Of a stretch of DNA of 64,000 nt, positions 39,696 through 51,905 are shown in pieces. The stretch comes from Actinomyces radicidentis (GTDB lineage Bacteria; Actinomycetota; Actinomycetes; Actinomycetales; Actinomycetaceae): NCBI RefSeq assembly GCF_001553565.1, contig NZ_CP014228.1:1798001-1862000 (forward strand), given 5' to 3'. The translations under genes and the position numbers were made by a program. A model generated the notes under the pieces. That model saw nothing but the letters and a program-made list of their open reading frames with translations, did no database searches and was not told where the DNA came from. Within the stretch, counting starts at the first letter, position 1, and the number at the start of each line of letters is the position of its first letter.

Positions 39696-40741
39696 AGGTA
39701 CTCCTGGCCCTTCTCGTCGTAGCAAGCGTACTCGTCGCAGGTGTTGGGCTCCCCGGTGCGGGTCGTGTCCTTGCCTGGGACGAAGAGGAGGACCGTCTCG
39801 CCCTCCTTGAGACCGTCGGTGACCTGGACGTTGGTGCCGTCGTTGACGCCGAGCGTCACGTCGCGCTTCTCGGCCTTGTCGGCGTCGCCGTCGGCCGGGA
39901 CGACCCACACCTCGCCCTTGCCAGTGGAGCCCTCGACGGCCGTGACGGGCACGAGGACCGCGCCCGTGGCGGAACCGGCGTCGATGCCGATCGTGACGGG
40001 CAGGCCGGGGAAGACCTTCTGGTCGGAGGGGATGGGGCAGCGCACCTCGACGCTCGTGCCGTCGCCCTGGGTCGTCGTCGTGGCGCCGTCGGCGTCGGTG
40101 GTCGTCTGGGAGGTGGGCTTGGTGCCGATGGTCAGGCCCGTGCAGTCGAAGGGCGCCGGGCCGCCGTCGAGGGTGAGGGAGGCGGTCTTCGGAGCGTTGG
40201 TGAGCTGGTACTGCTGCGAGGGTGTGATGGTGCCCGTCGCGGAGTAGGTGCCCGGGGTGACGGTGGCGAGGACGTCACCCACGGCGGTCTCCTGGTCCTC
40301 GAGGACCTTGAGCGAGACGGTGCCCGCAGCGGGCGAGTAGACGGTCGCCCACGTGACCTTGTCGGCGACCGGGGTGGTCACCTCGTTCCCGTCCTCATCG
40401 GTGGAGACGGCCGGGTCCTGGGGCTCGACCTTCTTGAGGTAGACGAGCGGCTCGCCCTTCGTGACGGTGGCGCCCTCGGACACCGCGAAGGAGTCGACGC
40501 TTCCGGCGAGCGTCGCGGGGGCGTTGACGGCGGCGTCCTGGACCACCTGGCCCTTGACGTCGATCGTGTTGGAGACGTCGCCGACGGTGGCGGTCGTCGT
40601 CTGGGCGGCGATCTCGAAGCCGGCGCTCGGCCCGGTGGTCGCCTCCTGCCCGGAGGACGGGAAGAAGGCGATCTTGGTGAGGGCGACGGCGATGACGAGG
40701 GCGATGAGGACCTTGAGGGTCGGGAGCACGAATCGCTTCAC
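39692..40741 (-). CDS. HlyD/MacA-like membrane fusion protein
   Basis: 349 residues. One N-terminal membrane helix (about 8-27, VLIALVIAVALTKIAFF), then a biotinyl-lipoyl-like half (VKGQVVQDAAVNAPATLAGSV ... VSEGATVTKGEPLVYL) and a beta-barrel (VFPGLPVTIGID, VLVPVTAVEG, VTDGLKEGETVLL). The C terminus has a Cys pair (TCDEYACYDEKG). First gene of the exporter operon. GTG 40741 start. In Gram-positives such proteins gate MacB-like transporters for peptides or antibiotics. Confidence 0.87.
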   Translation of the reverse strand: MKRFVLPTLKVLIALVIAVALTKIAFFPSSGQEATTGPSAGFEIAAQTTTATVGDVSNTIDVKGQVVQDAAVNAPATLAGSVDSFAVSEGATVTKGEPLVYLKKVEPQDPAVSTDEDGNEVTTPVADKVTWATVYSPAAGTVSLKVLEDQETAVGDVLATVTPGTYSATGTITPSQQYQLTNAPKTASLTLDGGPAPFDCTGLTIGTKPTSQTTTDADGATTTTQGDGTSVEVRCPIPSDQKVFPGLPVTIGIDAGSATGAVLVPVTAVEGSTGKGEVWVVPADGDADKAEKRDVTLGVNDGTNVQVTDGLKEGETVLLFVPGKDTTRTGEPNTCDEYACYDEKGQEYL

Positions 40742-40906
40742 GGCTCACTCCGTAGTGAGGGGGGGACGGTACCCCATGAGCCTAGATCTGGCCGTTGCCG
40801 ACCCGGATCGTCCTGCGGGATGACATCGGTCCCGGGTCCTCCCTGAGGCGGTGGTGGGGGAGGTTCCGGAGGCCTCCCGCGCGGTGCTCCGGTGGCCGCG
40901 GGCGCC

Positions 40907-40980
40907 GTCGACCGTCAGAAGCGCGCTCGACCGCCTGACTTCCAGGAATCAGGCGGTCGAGCGGTGCGTTGACGGTCGAG
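40907..40980. repeat. Dispersed hairpin repeat, copy B
   Basis: Same layout as copy A. Outer arms GTCGACCGTC (40907-40916) and GACGGTCGAG (40971-40980), and a perfect 13-bp inner stem CTCGACCGCCTGA/TCAGGCGGTCGAG (40926-40938, 40949-40961) with the loop CTTCCAGGAA. It lies between the start of the fusion-protein gene and the 3' end of galK. Confidence 0.82.
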
Positions 40981-41001
40981 CCGAGTGGGGAGCGGAGGCG
41001 C

Positions 41002-42303
41002 TCAGGCGACGCGGCCGGCGGGGGCCGACGGCGTCGCGTCGAGGAAGGCCGGCTCGTTGAAGCCGTGCTCCGCGTAGGCGGCGACGATCCCGCGGGCCAC
41101 CTCGTCGACGCGGCCGGCGTCCACGAGGGCGATGGCCGATCCGCCGAAGCCGCCGCCCGTCATCCGGGCGCCGTGGGCGCCGAGCGCCCGGGCGGTGTCG
41201 ACGGCGACGTCGAGCTCGGGGCAGGTGCACTCGTAGTCGTCTCGCAGGGAGTCGTGGCTGCCGTTCATGAGGGTGCCGACCTCGGCCAGCTTCGCGCCGG
41301 CGAGCGGCGACCCGTCCTGGAGGAGGTCGACGAGGCGGCGGGTCCGGTCGATCTCGGTGACGACGTGGCGGGTGCGGCGCACGAGCACCTCGGCGTCGGC
41401 GTCCCCGGAGGCGGCCAGGCGATCGAGGGCCTCGGGGAGCGCGCTCGCGGGCACGTCCGCGAGGAGCCCGACGCCCAGCAGCTCCGCGGAGCGCTCGCAG
41501 GAGGCGCGGCGGGCGCCGTACTGGCCGTCGACGAGCGAGTGCTTCGCCTTGGTGTCGATGACGAGGAGGGCGAGGCCCGCCTCCGCGAGGTCGAAGGGGA
41601 CCTGAGTGGTGGAGCCGTCGCGGCAGTCGAGCTCGAGGGCGTGCCCGGCGGCGCAGCGCATCGAGGCGGACTGGTCCATGCCGCCGGTGGGCGCGCCGGC
41701 CACCTCGTTCTCGGCGCGGACGCAGGCGGTGACGAGGTGGGCGCGGCCGGCGTCGTCGGGCTCGGTCGGCGTGCCGGCCAGCCCGAGCCCGGCGACCTCG
41801 TCGAGGGCGACCGCCGTGGCGCACTCGAGGGCGGCGGAGGAGGACAGGCCTCCGCCGAGCGGTACGCAGGAGTAGAGGGCGGCGTCGAAGCCGGGCAGCG
41901 GGCCGAGACCGTCCTGCTCGAGGGCCCAGGCGACGCCCGCGACGTAGGCGTTCCAGTGCCGGACCTCGCCGGGCGTGCCCTTGGGGCCGATGGCGTCGAG
42001 GTCGAGGACGTCGACGGCGTCGCGCGTCTGCGGGGAGACGAGCCGGATGGTGCGGTCCTCGCGGCGGCGCAGCGCGAGGAAGGCGCGGTGCGGCAGGGCG
42101 ATGGGAAGGGCGAGGCCCCCGTTGTAGTCCGTGTGCTCGCCGATAACGTTGACGCGCCCCGGCGCGTACCAGACGCCGTCGGGCTCGGCGTCGAAGGCCT
42201 CGCGGAAGAGCTCCGCGGCGAGCCGCGGTCCCTCCTCGTCGGAGAGGGCGGGGGAGAAGACGGGGGCGGTGGGAGCGACGGTGCTCACGGAGGCGTCAGT
42301 CAT
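41002..42303 (-). CDS. galK: Galactokinase
   Basis: 433 residues. Phosphorylates galactose at C1, the entry to the Leloir pathway. GHMP-kinase motifs: galactokinase signature GRVNVIGEHTDYNGGLALP, the ATP loop PLGGGLSSSAALE, the catalytic Asp of GGMDQSASM, and GARMTGGGFGGSAIAL. It stands apart from galT/galE, which are not in the window. It lies next to the LacI/beta-galactosidase locus that should release galactose, on the same strand as the LacI gene (36-nt gap), so it may share its transcript. Confidence 0.95.
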   Translation of the reverse strand: MTDASVSTVAPTAPVFSPALSDEEGPRLAAELFREAFDAEPDGVWYAPGRVNVIGEHTDYNGGLALPIALPHRAFLALRRREDRTIRLVSPQTRDAVDVLDLDAIGPKGTPGEVRHWNAYVAGVAWALEQDGLGPLPGFDAALYSCVPLGGGLSSSAALECATAVALDEVAGLGLAGTPTEPDDAGRAHLVTACVRAENEVAGAPTGGMDQSASMRCAAGHALELDCRDGSTTQVPFDLAEAGLALLVIDTKAKHSLVDGQYGARRASCERSAELLGVGLLADVPASALPEALDRLAASGDADAEVLVRRTRHVVTEIDRTRRLVDLLQDGSPLAGAKLAEVGTLMNGSHDSLRDDYECTCPELDVAVDTARALGAHGARMTGGGFGGSAIALVDAGRVDEVARGIVAAYAEHGFNEPAFLDATPSAPAGRVA

Positions 42304-42339
42304 GGGCCGAGCCTATCCACGATCGGGCGGACGGGGGGA

Positions 42340-43374
42340 TCAGTGACTCTTCGGTGGTGCCGTGGACGCACGGACGATGAGCTCGGTGGGGATCATGATC
42401 CTGCGGGAGCCGTCCGCCGTGCCTGACTCGATCTGCTCGGCGACGAGATCGACCATCGTCGCCCCTGCTCTGTGGAAGTCGATTCGGACCGTCGTGAGCG
42501 GGGGCGTGAGGAACGCGCTGACGGCCAGGTCGTCGATGCCGATGACGGAGACGTCACGGGGGACGACTCGTCCCTGCTCGTGGAGCCTGCGGATGAGGCC
42601 GGTGGCGACCTCGTCGTTCGCGCACAGGACAGCGGTCACGTCCGGCCGCGAGAGCTCCAGACCGGCTCTGTACCCGTCCCGGGCCTCCCAACCCCCGATG
42701 ACGGGTTCGGGGACGGGCCGGTTGCGCTGCTCGAGGCGGGAGCGCCACGAACTCCTCCGGAGCAAGGCCGACTGGGAGTCCGAGGGTCCTGTCACGTGGT
42801 GGACCGTGCGGTGTCCGAGGTCGAGTAGATGGTCGACGGCAGCATACACACCGTGCACCTGATCCGCCGACGCCGATGGGTAGTAGCCCACGAGCGCTGA
42901 GTCGGAAGAGGCGATTGCGAGCGACGGCGGCAGGGCGAGGTGCTCGACGGTCGCACGGCCGGACTGAACGATGACCAGCCCCTCGATGGGCTGACGCACG
43001 AGGTCCGCCACGGCAGTGTGAACCTCCTCCGCCTCGGGGTGCGCCACCTGGGTGACCGTCACGGTGAATCCGCGTGCTCGGGCGGTGGTGAGCACTCCTG
43101 CGAGGGTGCGGGCCTCGCCGGTTCGCTCAACCTGCTGAGTGAGGACGCCGATCGTGTGGTACGAGCCTGAACGCAGTGCCCTGGCAGCGCGATTGGGCAC
43201 GTACCCGAGCTGTCGCATGGCTGCCTCGACCTTGGATCGTGTGGTGGGGCGGACCTTGTCAGAACCGCGCGAGACGCGGGAGACCGTCTGCGGAGAGACT
43301 CCTGCGAGTCGGGCGACGTCGTTGATGGACGCAGGACGCCCTGCCTTGCTCGGGTCGGCAGGGATAGGGGGCAT
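42340..43374 (-). CDS. LacI-family transcriptional regulator
   Basis: 344 residues from ATG 43374. N-terminal helix-turn-helix SINDVARLAGVSPQTVSRVSRGS and hinge YVPNRAARALRSG, followed by a periplasmic-binding-like sugar domain with the C-terminal TTVRIDFHRAGATMVDL. Divergent from the beta-galactosidase gene, so very likely the local repressor of lacZ-GPH-fucosidase and of itself. The frame is open back to 43503, but that stretch crosses the operator region and is not needed. Confidence 0.92.
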   Translation of the reverse strand: MPPIPADPSKAGRPASINDVARLAGVSPQTVSRVSRGSDKVRPTTRSKVEAAMRQLGYVPNRAARALRSGSYHTIGVLTQQVERTGEARTLAGVLTTARARGFTVTVTQVAHPEAEEVHTAVADLVRQPIEGLVIVQSGRATVEHLALPPSLAIASSDSALVGYYPSASADQVHGVYAAVDHLLDLGHRTVHHVTGPSDSQSALLRRSSWRSRLEQRNRPVPEPVIGGWEARDGYRAGLELSRPDVTAVLCANDEVATGLIRRLHEQGRVVPRDVSVIGIDDLAVSAFLTPPLTTVRIDFHRAGATMVDLVAEQIESGTADGSRRIMIPTELIVRASTAPPKSH

Positions 43375-46690
<3,316 letters not shown>

Positions 46691-46759
46691 CCCGCCGGCC
46701 CCCTCTCGAGCAGTCCTTCTCCGAACACCCCCACCCGCCTCAACGCAGAGGAGCCCCCC

Positions 46760-48154
46760 GTGAACGAGAAGAAGTACCTCAGGTGGTACAACAAGGTCGG
46801 CTACGGAACCGGCGACATCGCCGGCAACGTCGTCTACGCCTTCCTGTCGTTCTTCGCCATGATCTACCTGACGGACGCCCAGGGAATGAACGCAGGTGTC
46901 GTCGGAACCCTCATGATGCTGTCGAAGCTGTTCGACGGCGTGTCCGACTTCATCTTCGGCGTGCTCATGGACAAGACACGATCCCGGATGGGCAAGGCCC
47001 GCCCCTGGATGTTCTGGGCGTTCTTCGGGTGCGCGGCGATGATCATCGCCATCTTCGCGATCCCGACCTCCTTGGGCGACACCGCGAAGTACGCGTGGTT
47101 CTTCATCGCGTACACGCTGCTCAACGCCGTCTTCTACACCGCGAACAACATCGCCTACGGCGCCCTGACGGCCCTCATCACGAAGAACCCCAACGAGCGC
47201 GTGCAGATGGGGTCCATCCGGTTCGTCTTCGCCTTCGGCACCAGCCTCGCCATCCAGGCCGCCACCGTCGGCGCCGTCGAGGCCATGGGGGGCGGCGCTG
47301 ACGCGTGGCGCAACATCGCGATCATCTACTCCGTCGTCGGACTCCTCTCCAACACCCTGGCGGTCTTCTCGGTCCGTGAGCTGACTCCTGCCGAGCTCGC
47401 GGACGAGGGGGCCGGCGAGGCTGACTCCGCAGTCCCTCTCAAGGAGGCGCTCGGCCTCCTGATCCACAACAAGTACTACGTGCTGCTCGTCGTCATGTTC
47501 ATCATGATGCAGCTCTTCGGCGCTCTCAACGGCATGGGCATCTACTTCATGACCTACGTGCTGCACGACCCGAAGCTGCTCGGCGCCTTCGCGTGGGCGT
47601 CGAACATCCCGCAGATGGTCGCCCTGCTCAGCCTGCCCTTCATCGTCGTCAAGGTCGGCAACATGCAGAAGGTGTCCCTGTGGGGCTACGGCATCGCCAT
47701 CGTCGCCCGCATCGGGATCATCATCGGTGGCTACATGACCAACGTGCCCGTCATGCTCGTCTTCACCGCGATCGCCATGCTCGGCACCTCCGCTCTCCAG
47801 GGCACCCTCACCGCCCTCATCGCGGAGGCCAGCGAACACACCTATCTCACGTCCGGCAAGCGCCTCGACGGCCTCATGTTCTCCTGCACCTCCCTCGGTA
47901 CGAAGCTCGGAGGCGGGCTCGGAACCGCCCTGACCGGCTGGCTCCTCAGTGCGGCGGGCTACGTCTCCACGACCGCCGGGAAGGCCGTCGATCAGCCCGA
48001 ATCGGTCATCACCATGCTGCAGTTCGCCTACCTCTGGCTCCCGACGATCATCGTCATCGTCATCGCCGGGATCGTCACCCTCGTCGACGTCGAGGCGGTC
48101 AACCATCGCCTGCGTGACGCGGCGGCCGAGAGGGTCGAGGCGATCAAGGTATGA
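46760..48154 (+). CDS. GPH-family (MelB/LacS-like) sugar:cation symporter
   Basis: 464 residues with about 12 membrane helices, of the glycoside-pentoside-hexuronide group of the major facilitator superfamily. Signs: KVGYGTGDIAGNVVYAF, LMDKTRSRMGKARPWMFW between helices 2 and 3, and NERVQMGSIRFVFA. There is no IIA-like C-terminal domain. GTG 46760 follows AGAGGAG. Its stop overlaps the fucosidase ATG, tying substrate uptake to both glycosidases. Confidence 0.93.
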   Translation: MNEKKYLRWYNKVGYGTGDIAGNVVYAFLSFFAMIYLTDAQGMNAGVVGTLMMLSKLFDGVSDFIFGVLMDKTRSRMGKARPWMFWAFFGCAAMIIAIFAIPTSLGDTAKYAWFFIAYTLLNAVFYTANNIAYGALTALITKNPNERVQMGSIRFVFAFGTSLAIQAATVGAVEAMGGGADAWRNIAIIYSVVGLLSNTLAVFSVRELTPAELADEGAGEADSAVPLKEALGLLIHNKYYVLLVVMFIMMQLFGALNGMGIYFMTYVLHDPKLLGAFAWASNIPQMVALLSLPFIVVKVGNMQKVSLWGYGIAIVARIGIIIGGYMTNVPVMLVFTAIAMLGTSALQGTLTALIAEASEHTYLTSGKRLDGLMFSCTSLGTKLGGGLGTALTGWLLSAAGYVSTTAGKAVDQPESVITMLQFAYLWLPTIIVIVIAGIVTLVDVEAVNHRLRDAAAERVEAIKV

Positions 48155-49530
48155 GCGAGGACAACCTCACACCCGCCGCCCTCGAGGCGGCAGGCGCCCT
48201 GGGCGGCTCCCCGGACCCGGGTTACACCTGGCCGATTGAGCCCGAGGTGCGGGCGAACCTCGAGGCCTGGCGCGACATGAAGTTCGGCGTCATCATCCAC
48301 TGGGGCATCTACTCCGCCATAGGCCAGGGAGGGTCGTGGTCGCTCCACCGCGACGACCTTGGATGGTTCACAGACCCGCCCGCCGACTGGAACGGCACCG
48401 ACGCCGCTTACCAGGACTGGTACTACGACCAGGCCCGGACCTTCGTCGGTGAGGAGTTCGACGCCTCCGAGTGGGCTAGGCTCTGCGCCGACGCCGGCAT
48501 GCGCTACTGCGTCTTCACGACGAAGCACCATGACGGCTTCTGCATGTACGACTCCCACTACACGAACCTCAAGTCGACCTCGGAGTCCTCGGGCCTGCGC
48601 CGCGACGTACTGCGTGAGGTATGCGACGCCTTCCGGGAGGAGGGCCTCACCATGGGCGCCTACTTCTCGCTGGCGGACTGGTCCCGTGCCGAGTACTGGG
48701 ACCGTGCTCTACCGATTCGCGACCGCTTTCACAACTACGACATCGCGGCCAGGCCGCGTGCCTGGGAGAGGTTCAAGGACTTCACGCGGGACCAGCTCGA
48801 GGAGGTCGTCGAGGGCTACGGACCCTTCAACATGGTCTGGCTCGACGCCGGATGGGTGCGCGAGCCTCACGAACCGATCGGGATGGAGAAGATCGCCGCC
48901 ACCCTGCGTGCGCACGATCCCGGGCTCATGATCGTGCACCGTGAGGTCCACGGTCCGTTCGAGAACTACCGCACCCCCGAGCAGGAGATCCCCGACGACA
49001 TTCTCCACTACCCGTGGGAGTCCTGCATGACACTCCAGCGGGAGTGGTGCGCGATGTCCCGAGACGAGGCCTCCAAGCCCGTCGAGGAGATCGTCGCGAA
49101 CCTCGTGCGGATCGTTGCTCGTGGAGGCAACTACCTTCTGGGAATCGGGCTTGACGCCACCGGCCACATGCCCGACTCGGTTCGCGACTCGCTTGAGCGA
49201 ATCGGCACCTGGATGACCGCGTGCGGCGAGGGCGTCTACGGCACCCGGGTCCCTGAGGACCCGCCGCAGGTCGAGTCCCTGGACGGGGCAATCAGCTGGT
49301 ACCTCACGGAGAAGCCGCAGGAGGCGGGCACGGCCCTCTACGCCTTCGGGATCCCGGCAGAGGGGCGAGAGCTGGATGCAACCAGCCTGCGTGTGGACCG
49401 TCCGGTTGGCGCCGTAACCCTGCTCGGCTCGGACGGCCGCAGCCTGGCCCTCGACGAGTCCTCGGGCCGGATCGAGGTCCCTGCCTCGCCCACGCAGGGC
49501 GCCGTGGGGCTGCGGATCGAGCTGGCCTGA
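48151..49530 (+). CDS. GH29 alpha-L-fucosidase
   Basis: 459 residues, no signal peptide, so cytoplasmic. GH29 features: MKFGVIIHWGIYS, the FTTKHHDGFCMYDS motif, nucleophile D232 in NMVWLDAGWV, and the later ENYRTPEQEIP stretch. The usual acid/base residue cannot be placed by eye. A C-terminal beta-sandwich ends at GLRIELA. Coupled to the transporter gene by an ATGA overlap. With LacZ in the same operon, a fucosylated galactoside is the likely substrate of the whole unit. Confidence 0.9.
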   Translation: MSEDNLTPAALEAAGALGGSPDPGYTWPIEPEVRANLEAWRDMKFGVIIHWGIYSAIGQGGSWSLHRDDLGWFTDPPADWNGTDAAYQDWYYDQARTFVGEEFDASEWARLCADAGMRYCVFTTKHHDGFCMYDSHYTNLKSTSESSGLRRDVLREVCDAFREEGLTMGAYFSLADWSRAEYWDRALPIRDRFHNYDIAARPRAWERFKDFTRDQLEEVVEGYGPFNMVWLDAGWVREPHEPIGMEKIAATLRAHDPGLMIVHREVHGPFENYRTPEQEIPDDILHYPWESCMTLQREWCAMSRDEASKPVEEIVANLVRIVARGGNYLLGIGLDATGHMPDSVRDSLERIGTWMTACGEGVYGTRVPEDPPQVESLDGAISWYLTEKPQEAGTALYAFGIPAEGRELDATSLRVDRPVGAVTLLGSDGRSLALDESSGRIEVPASPTQGAVGLRIELA

Positions 49531-49618
49531 CCCTCTCGCACCCGCGGAGGGCCTGGAGCGCCTCGTCGTTCCACGCCCTCCGCGCACGGGGCGGGCTCAG
49601 GCCGCGGCGAGGGCGCTA

Positions 49619-49646
49619 GCCGCGGACGCGGCGCCGCGTCCGCGGC
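49619..49646. repeat. 28-bp perfect palindrome
   Basis: GCCGCGGACGCGGC followed by its exact complement. It is self-complementary with no loop. It lies 90 nt after the fucosidase stop, just past another stem, GCGGAGGGC/GCCCTCCGC (about 49544-49585). It may terminate the lac-fucosidase operon or bind a dimer. Confidence 0.65.
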
Positions 49647-49861
49647 CCGTCACGCCAGAGCCGCCGGGCCTCACGGGCGCGGTGACAGCGCGGGCACCGT
49701 CGTCGTGGGCGCAGGCGCGTCGCCGCGGTGTCGGGACCAAGTGCCCAGGTGGGGATACCCTTGGAGCGCCGTCGGAACGTGCTCAGCGTCCCGGCGGGCG
49801 CCGACGGGGCTCCGTTCCGCGGTGACCCCGAACGCGCCCGAACCCTGGGAGGAGACGAGCC
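49647..49861. other. Rest of the 331-bp gap after the fucosidase gene
   Basis: No gene is credible here. GGGAGGAGA before ATG 49862 is the ribosome site of the next gene. Confidence 0.35.
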
Positions 49862-50419
49862 ATGGACCTCCCGACGCCGTCGCCCCAGCAGCGGGTCCTG
49901 GGCGTGACCGTCCCTGTTCCCGAGCCCTGGGCGTCCCGCGTCCGGCTCGTGCGCGCCACGGCCGGCGACCCTCTCGCCCGCAGCATCGGCCCCCACGTCA
50001 CCGTTCTCCCGCCGACCCTCGTCCAGCAAGAGCTGGTGGAGGTGGCCGAGAAGCACCTCGCCTCCGTCGCCTCGCGGACGCCGCCCTTCGTCGTCGAGCT
50101 CGCCGGAACCGACGACTTCCGCCCCGCCAGCCCTGTCGTCTACCTCGACGTCGCTCGTGGCCGCGAGGACCTCGACGCGCTCCAGCGCGCCGTCCGCGAC
50201 GAGCACGGCCCCCTCGCCCGCGACCTGCGCTTCCGCTTCCACCCCCACGTCACCCTCGCCCACGAGGTCGGTCATGAGGCGCTCGACGCCGCGGCGGCCG
50301 CGGGCGAGAGCATCACCGCGGAGTTCGTCGTCGACCGGCTCGAGCTGCGAGCCCTCGCCGACGACGGCAGCTGGGACCTCCTGCGCACCGTCCCCCTGTC
50401 CGGCTCACCGACTCCCTGA
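49862..50419 (+). CDS. 2'-5' RNA ligase / cyclic phosphodiesterase family protein
   Basis: 185 residues of the 2H phosphoesterase fold. The two HxT motifs that give the family its name are present: PHVTVLPP (about 40) and HPHVTLAH (about 125). Members act on cyclic phosphates or RNA ends; the substrate here is unknown. A strong GGAGGAGA site precedes ATG 49862. It lies 41 nt before the BrkB gene. Confidence 0.82.
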   Translation: MDLPTPSPQQRVLGVTVPVPEPWASRVRLVRATAGDPLARSIGPHVTVLPPTLVQQELVEVAEKHLASVASRTPPFVVELAGTDDFRPASPVVYLDVARGREDLDALQRAVRDEHGPLARDLRFRFHPHVTLAHEVGHEALDAAAAAGESITAEFVVDRLELRALADDGSWDLLRTVPLSGSPTP

Positions 50420-50460
50420 CCGCCCGCGCCATCGACCCCCACCACCGACCAAGGAGGACC

Positions 50461-51855
50461 ATGACCGCCTCGACCGCAGACAACGAGCGCCCCGGCGACC
50501 CGAGCACCGAGCTCGAGGGCGCCTCCGCGCTCGACTCGCACGACGAGGGCCGCCGCGTCGCCGCGGCGCACGCGGCGACGGACGGCCGCACCGACGCCGA
50601 CGGGACGACGAGCACGGGCGCCACGACCGCCGGCGCCGCGAAGCTCGACGTCCCCGTCAACGCCCGCGGCGAGGAGGCCGGGCCAGATAACCGCAACGAC
50701 CCCTCCGGCGGCGTCGCGGGGAAGGCCATGGGCCTCGTCGAGCGCTACAACCGGTCCCGGCTGGGACGTCTCCTCTCGCGCTACGGTACCGGTCGCGGCG
50801 GGCTCATCGCCGGCGGCATCGCCTACACGGGGCTGTTCTCCACCTTCGCGGCCCTCGCCATCGGCATCAGCTTCCTCATGGCGACGATCGGTCGGAACCC
50901 GGACATCCGCGACGCCGTCATCACGTCCCTCAACTCGATGCTGCCCGGAGTCATCGACGACGGCTCGGGCAGCGGCCTGGTCACCATCGACGACCTCACC
51001 GTCTCCTCGGCGCTCAACATCGGGTCGATCATCGCGATCCTCACGCTCATCTACTCGGCCATGGGGCTCATGGGGGCGCTCAAGTCGGGCGTGCGCGCCA
51101 TGTTCGGCATCGTGCAGCTCCCGCAGAACCCGGTGATGAACCAGGTCTGGAACCTCACCGGCTTCCTCGTCATCATGGTCTCCGTCGCCGTCACGGCGCT
51201 GGCGTCGATCGTGACGAACACGCTGGCGACGGCGATCAGCTCGCTCCCGTCGTGGATCGCGGGACCCGGCGGCACGATCCTCACCCTCGCGGTCTCCTTC
51301 GTCCTCGACGCCGCGACCTTCGCCCTCATCATCTGGGTGTGCGGCGTGCGCCCGCCCAGGAAGGACTACGTCTGGGGCTCGGTCATCGCCGCCATCGGCT
51401 TCGGCGTCCTGCGGCAGGTCGGGACGAGCGCCGTCGGCTCGGTGAGCAAGAACCCGCTGCTGGCCTCCTTCGCCGCGATCATCGTCCTCGTCCTCTGGCT
51501 CCACCTCGCGGCCCGCGTGGTCCTCTACGTGAGTGCCTGGATGGCGAACCCGCCGCGTCCGCAGTCGATCGACCACCCGGACGAGGTCCACGCGAACGAG
51601 ACGCCGAACTACGTCACCCTCTCCGTCCCGGAGACGCTCGCCTGGCCCCGTCAGTCGCTCTCCGGCACCGTCGAGGTGGACACGACCGCCCACCCCGACT
51701 ACGTGCCGCCCGTCGAGCTCGACGAGCACGGCCGACCCGCCGAGGGCGAGCCCGCCGACGTCTCGAGCCTCGGCTCGCGCGTCAACCGCTGGCGCTACAA
51801 CCGCGCCCGCAAGAACCTCGACTCGGCGCGTCGCCGGTACCTCGGCGAGGACTGA
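50461..51855 (+). CDS. YihY/BrkB-family inner membrane protein
   Basis: 464 residues. A hydrophilic, low-complexity N terminus of about 85 residues precedes the YihY/BrkB core: RYGTGRGGLIAGGIAYTGLFSTFAALAIG, LIYSAMGLMGALKSG, then helices around FLVIMVSVAVTAL, GTILTLAVSFVLDAATFALIIW and FAAIIVLVLWLHLAARVVLYVSAWM. About six helices in all, and a long charged tail. Not the RNase BN once claimed for the family; function unknown. AAGGAGGACC before ATG 50461. Confidence 0.88.
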   Translation: MTASTADNERPGDPSTELEGASALDSHDEGRRVAAAHAATDGRTDADGTTSTGATTAGAAKLDVPVNARGEEAGPDNRNDPSGGVAGKAMGLVERYNRSRLGRLLSRYGTGRGGLIAGGIAYTGLFSTFAALAIGISFLMATIGRNPDIRDAVITSLNSMLPGVIDDGSGSGLVTIDDLTVSSALNIGSIIAILTLIYSAMGLMGALKSGVRAMFGIVQLPQNPVMNQVWNLTGFLVIMVSVAVTALASIVTNTLATAISSLPSWIAGPGGTILTLAVSFVLDAATFALIIWVCGVRPPRKDYVWGSVIAAIGFGVLRQVGTSAVGSVSKNPLLASFAAIIVLVLWLHLAARVVLYVSAWMANPPRPQSIDHPDEVHANETPNYVTLSVPETLAWPRQSLSGTVEVDTTAHPDYVPPVELDEHGRPAEGEPADVSSLGSRVNRWRYNRARKNLDSARRRYLGED

Positions 51856-51893
51856 GGGTCCGCCCCGGGCCCCGTCACGGCGCGCTCGTCGTC

Positions 51894-51899
51894 TACCCT
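51894..51899 (+). promoter_or_regulatory. -10 hexamer for leaderless manC-like gene
   Basis: TACCCT, six bases, GTG 51906. Confidence 0.5.
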
Positions 51900-51905
51900 G
51901 GCCCG

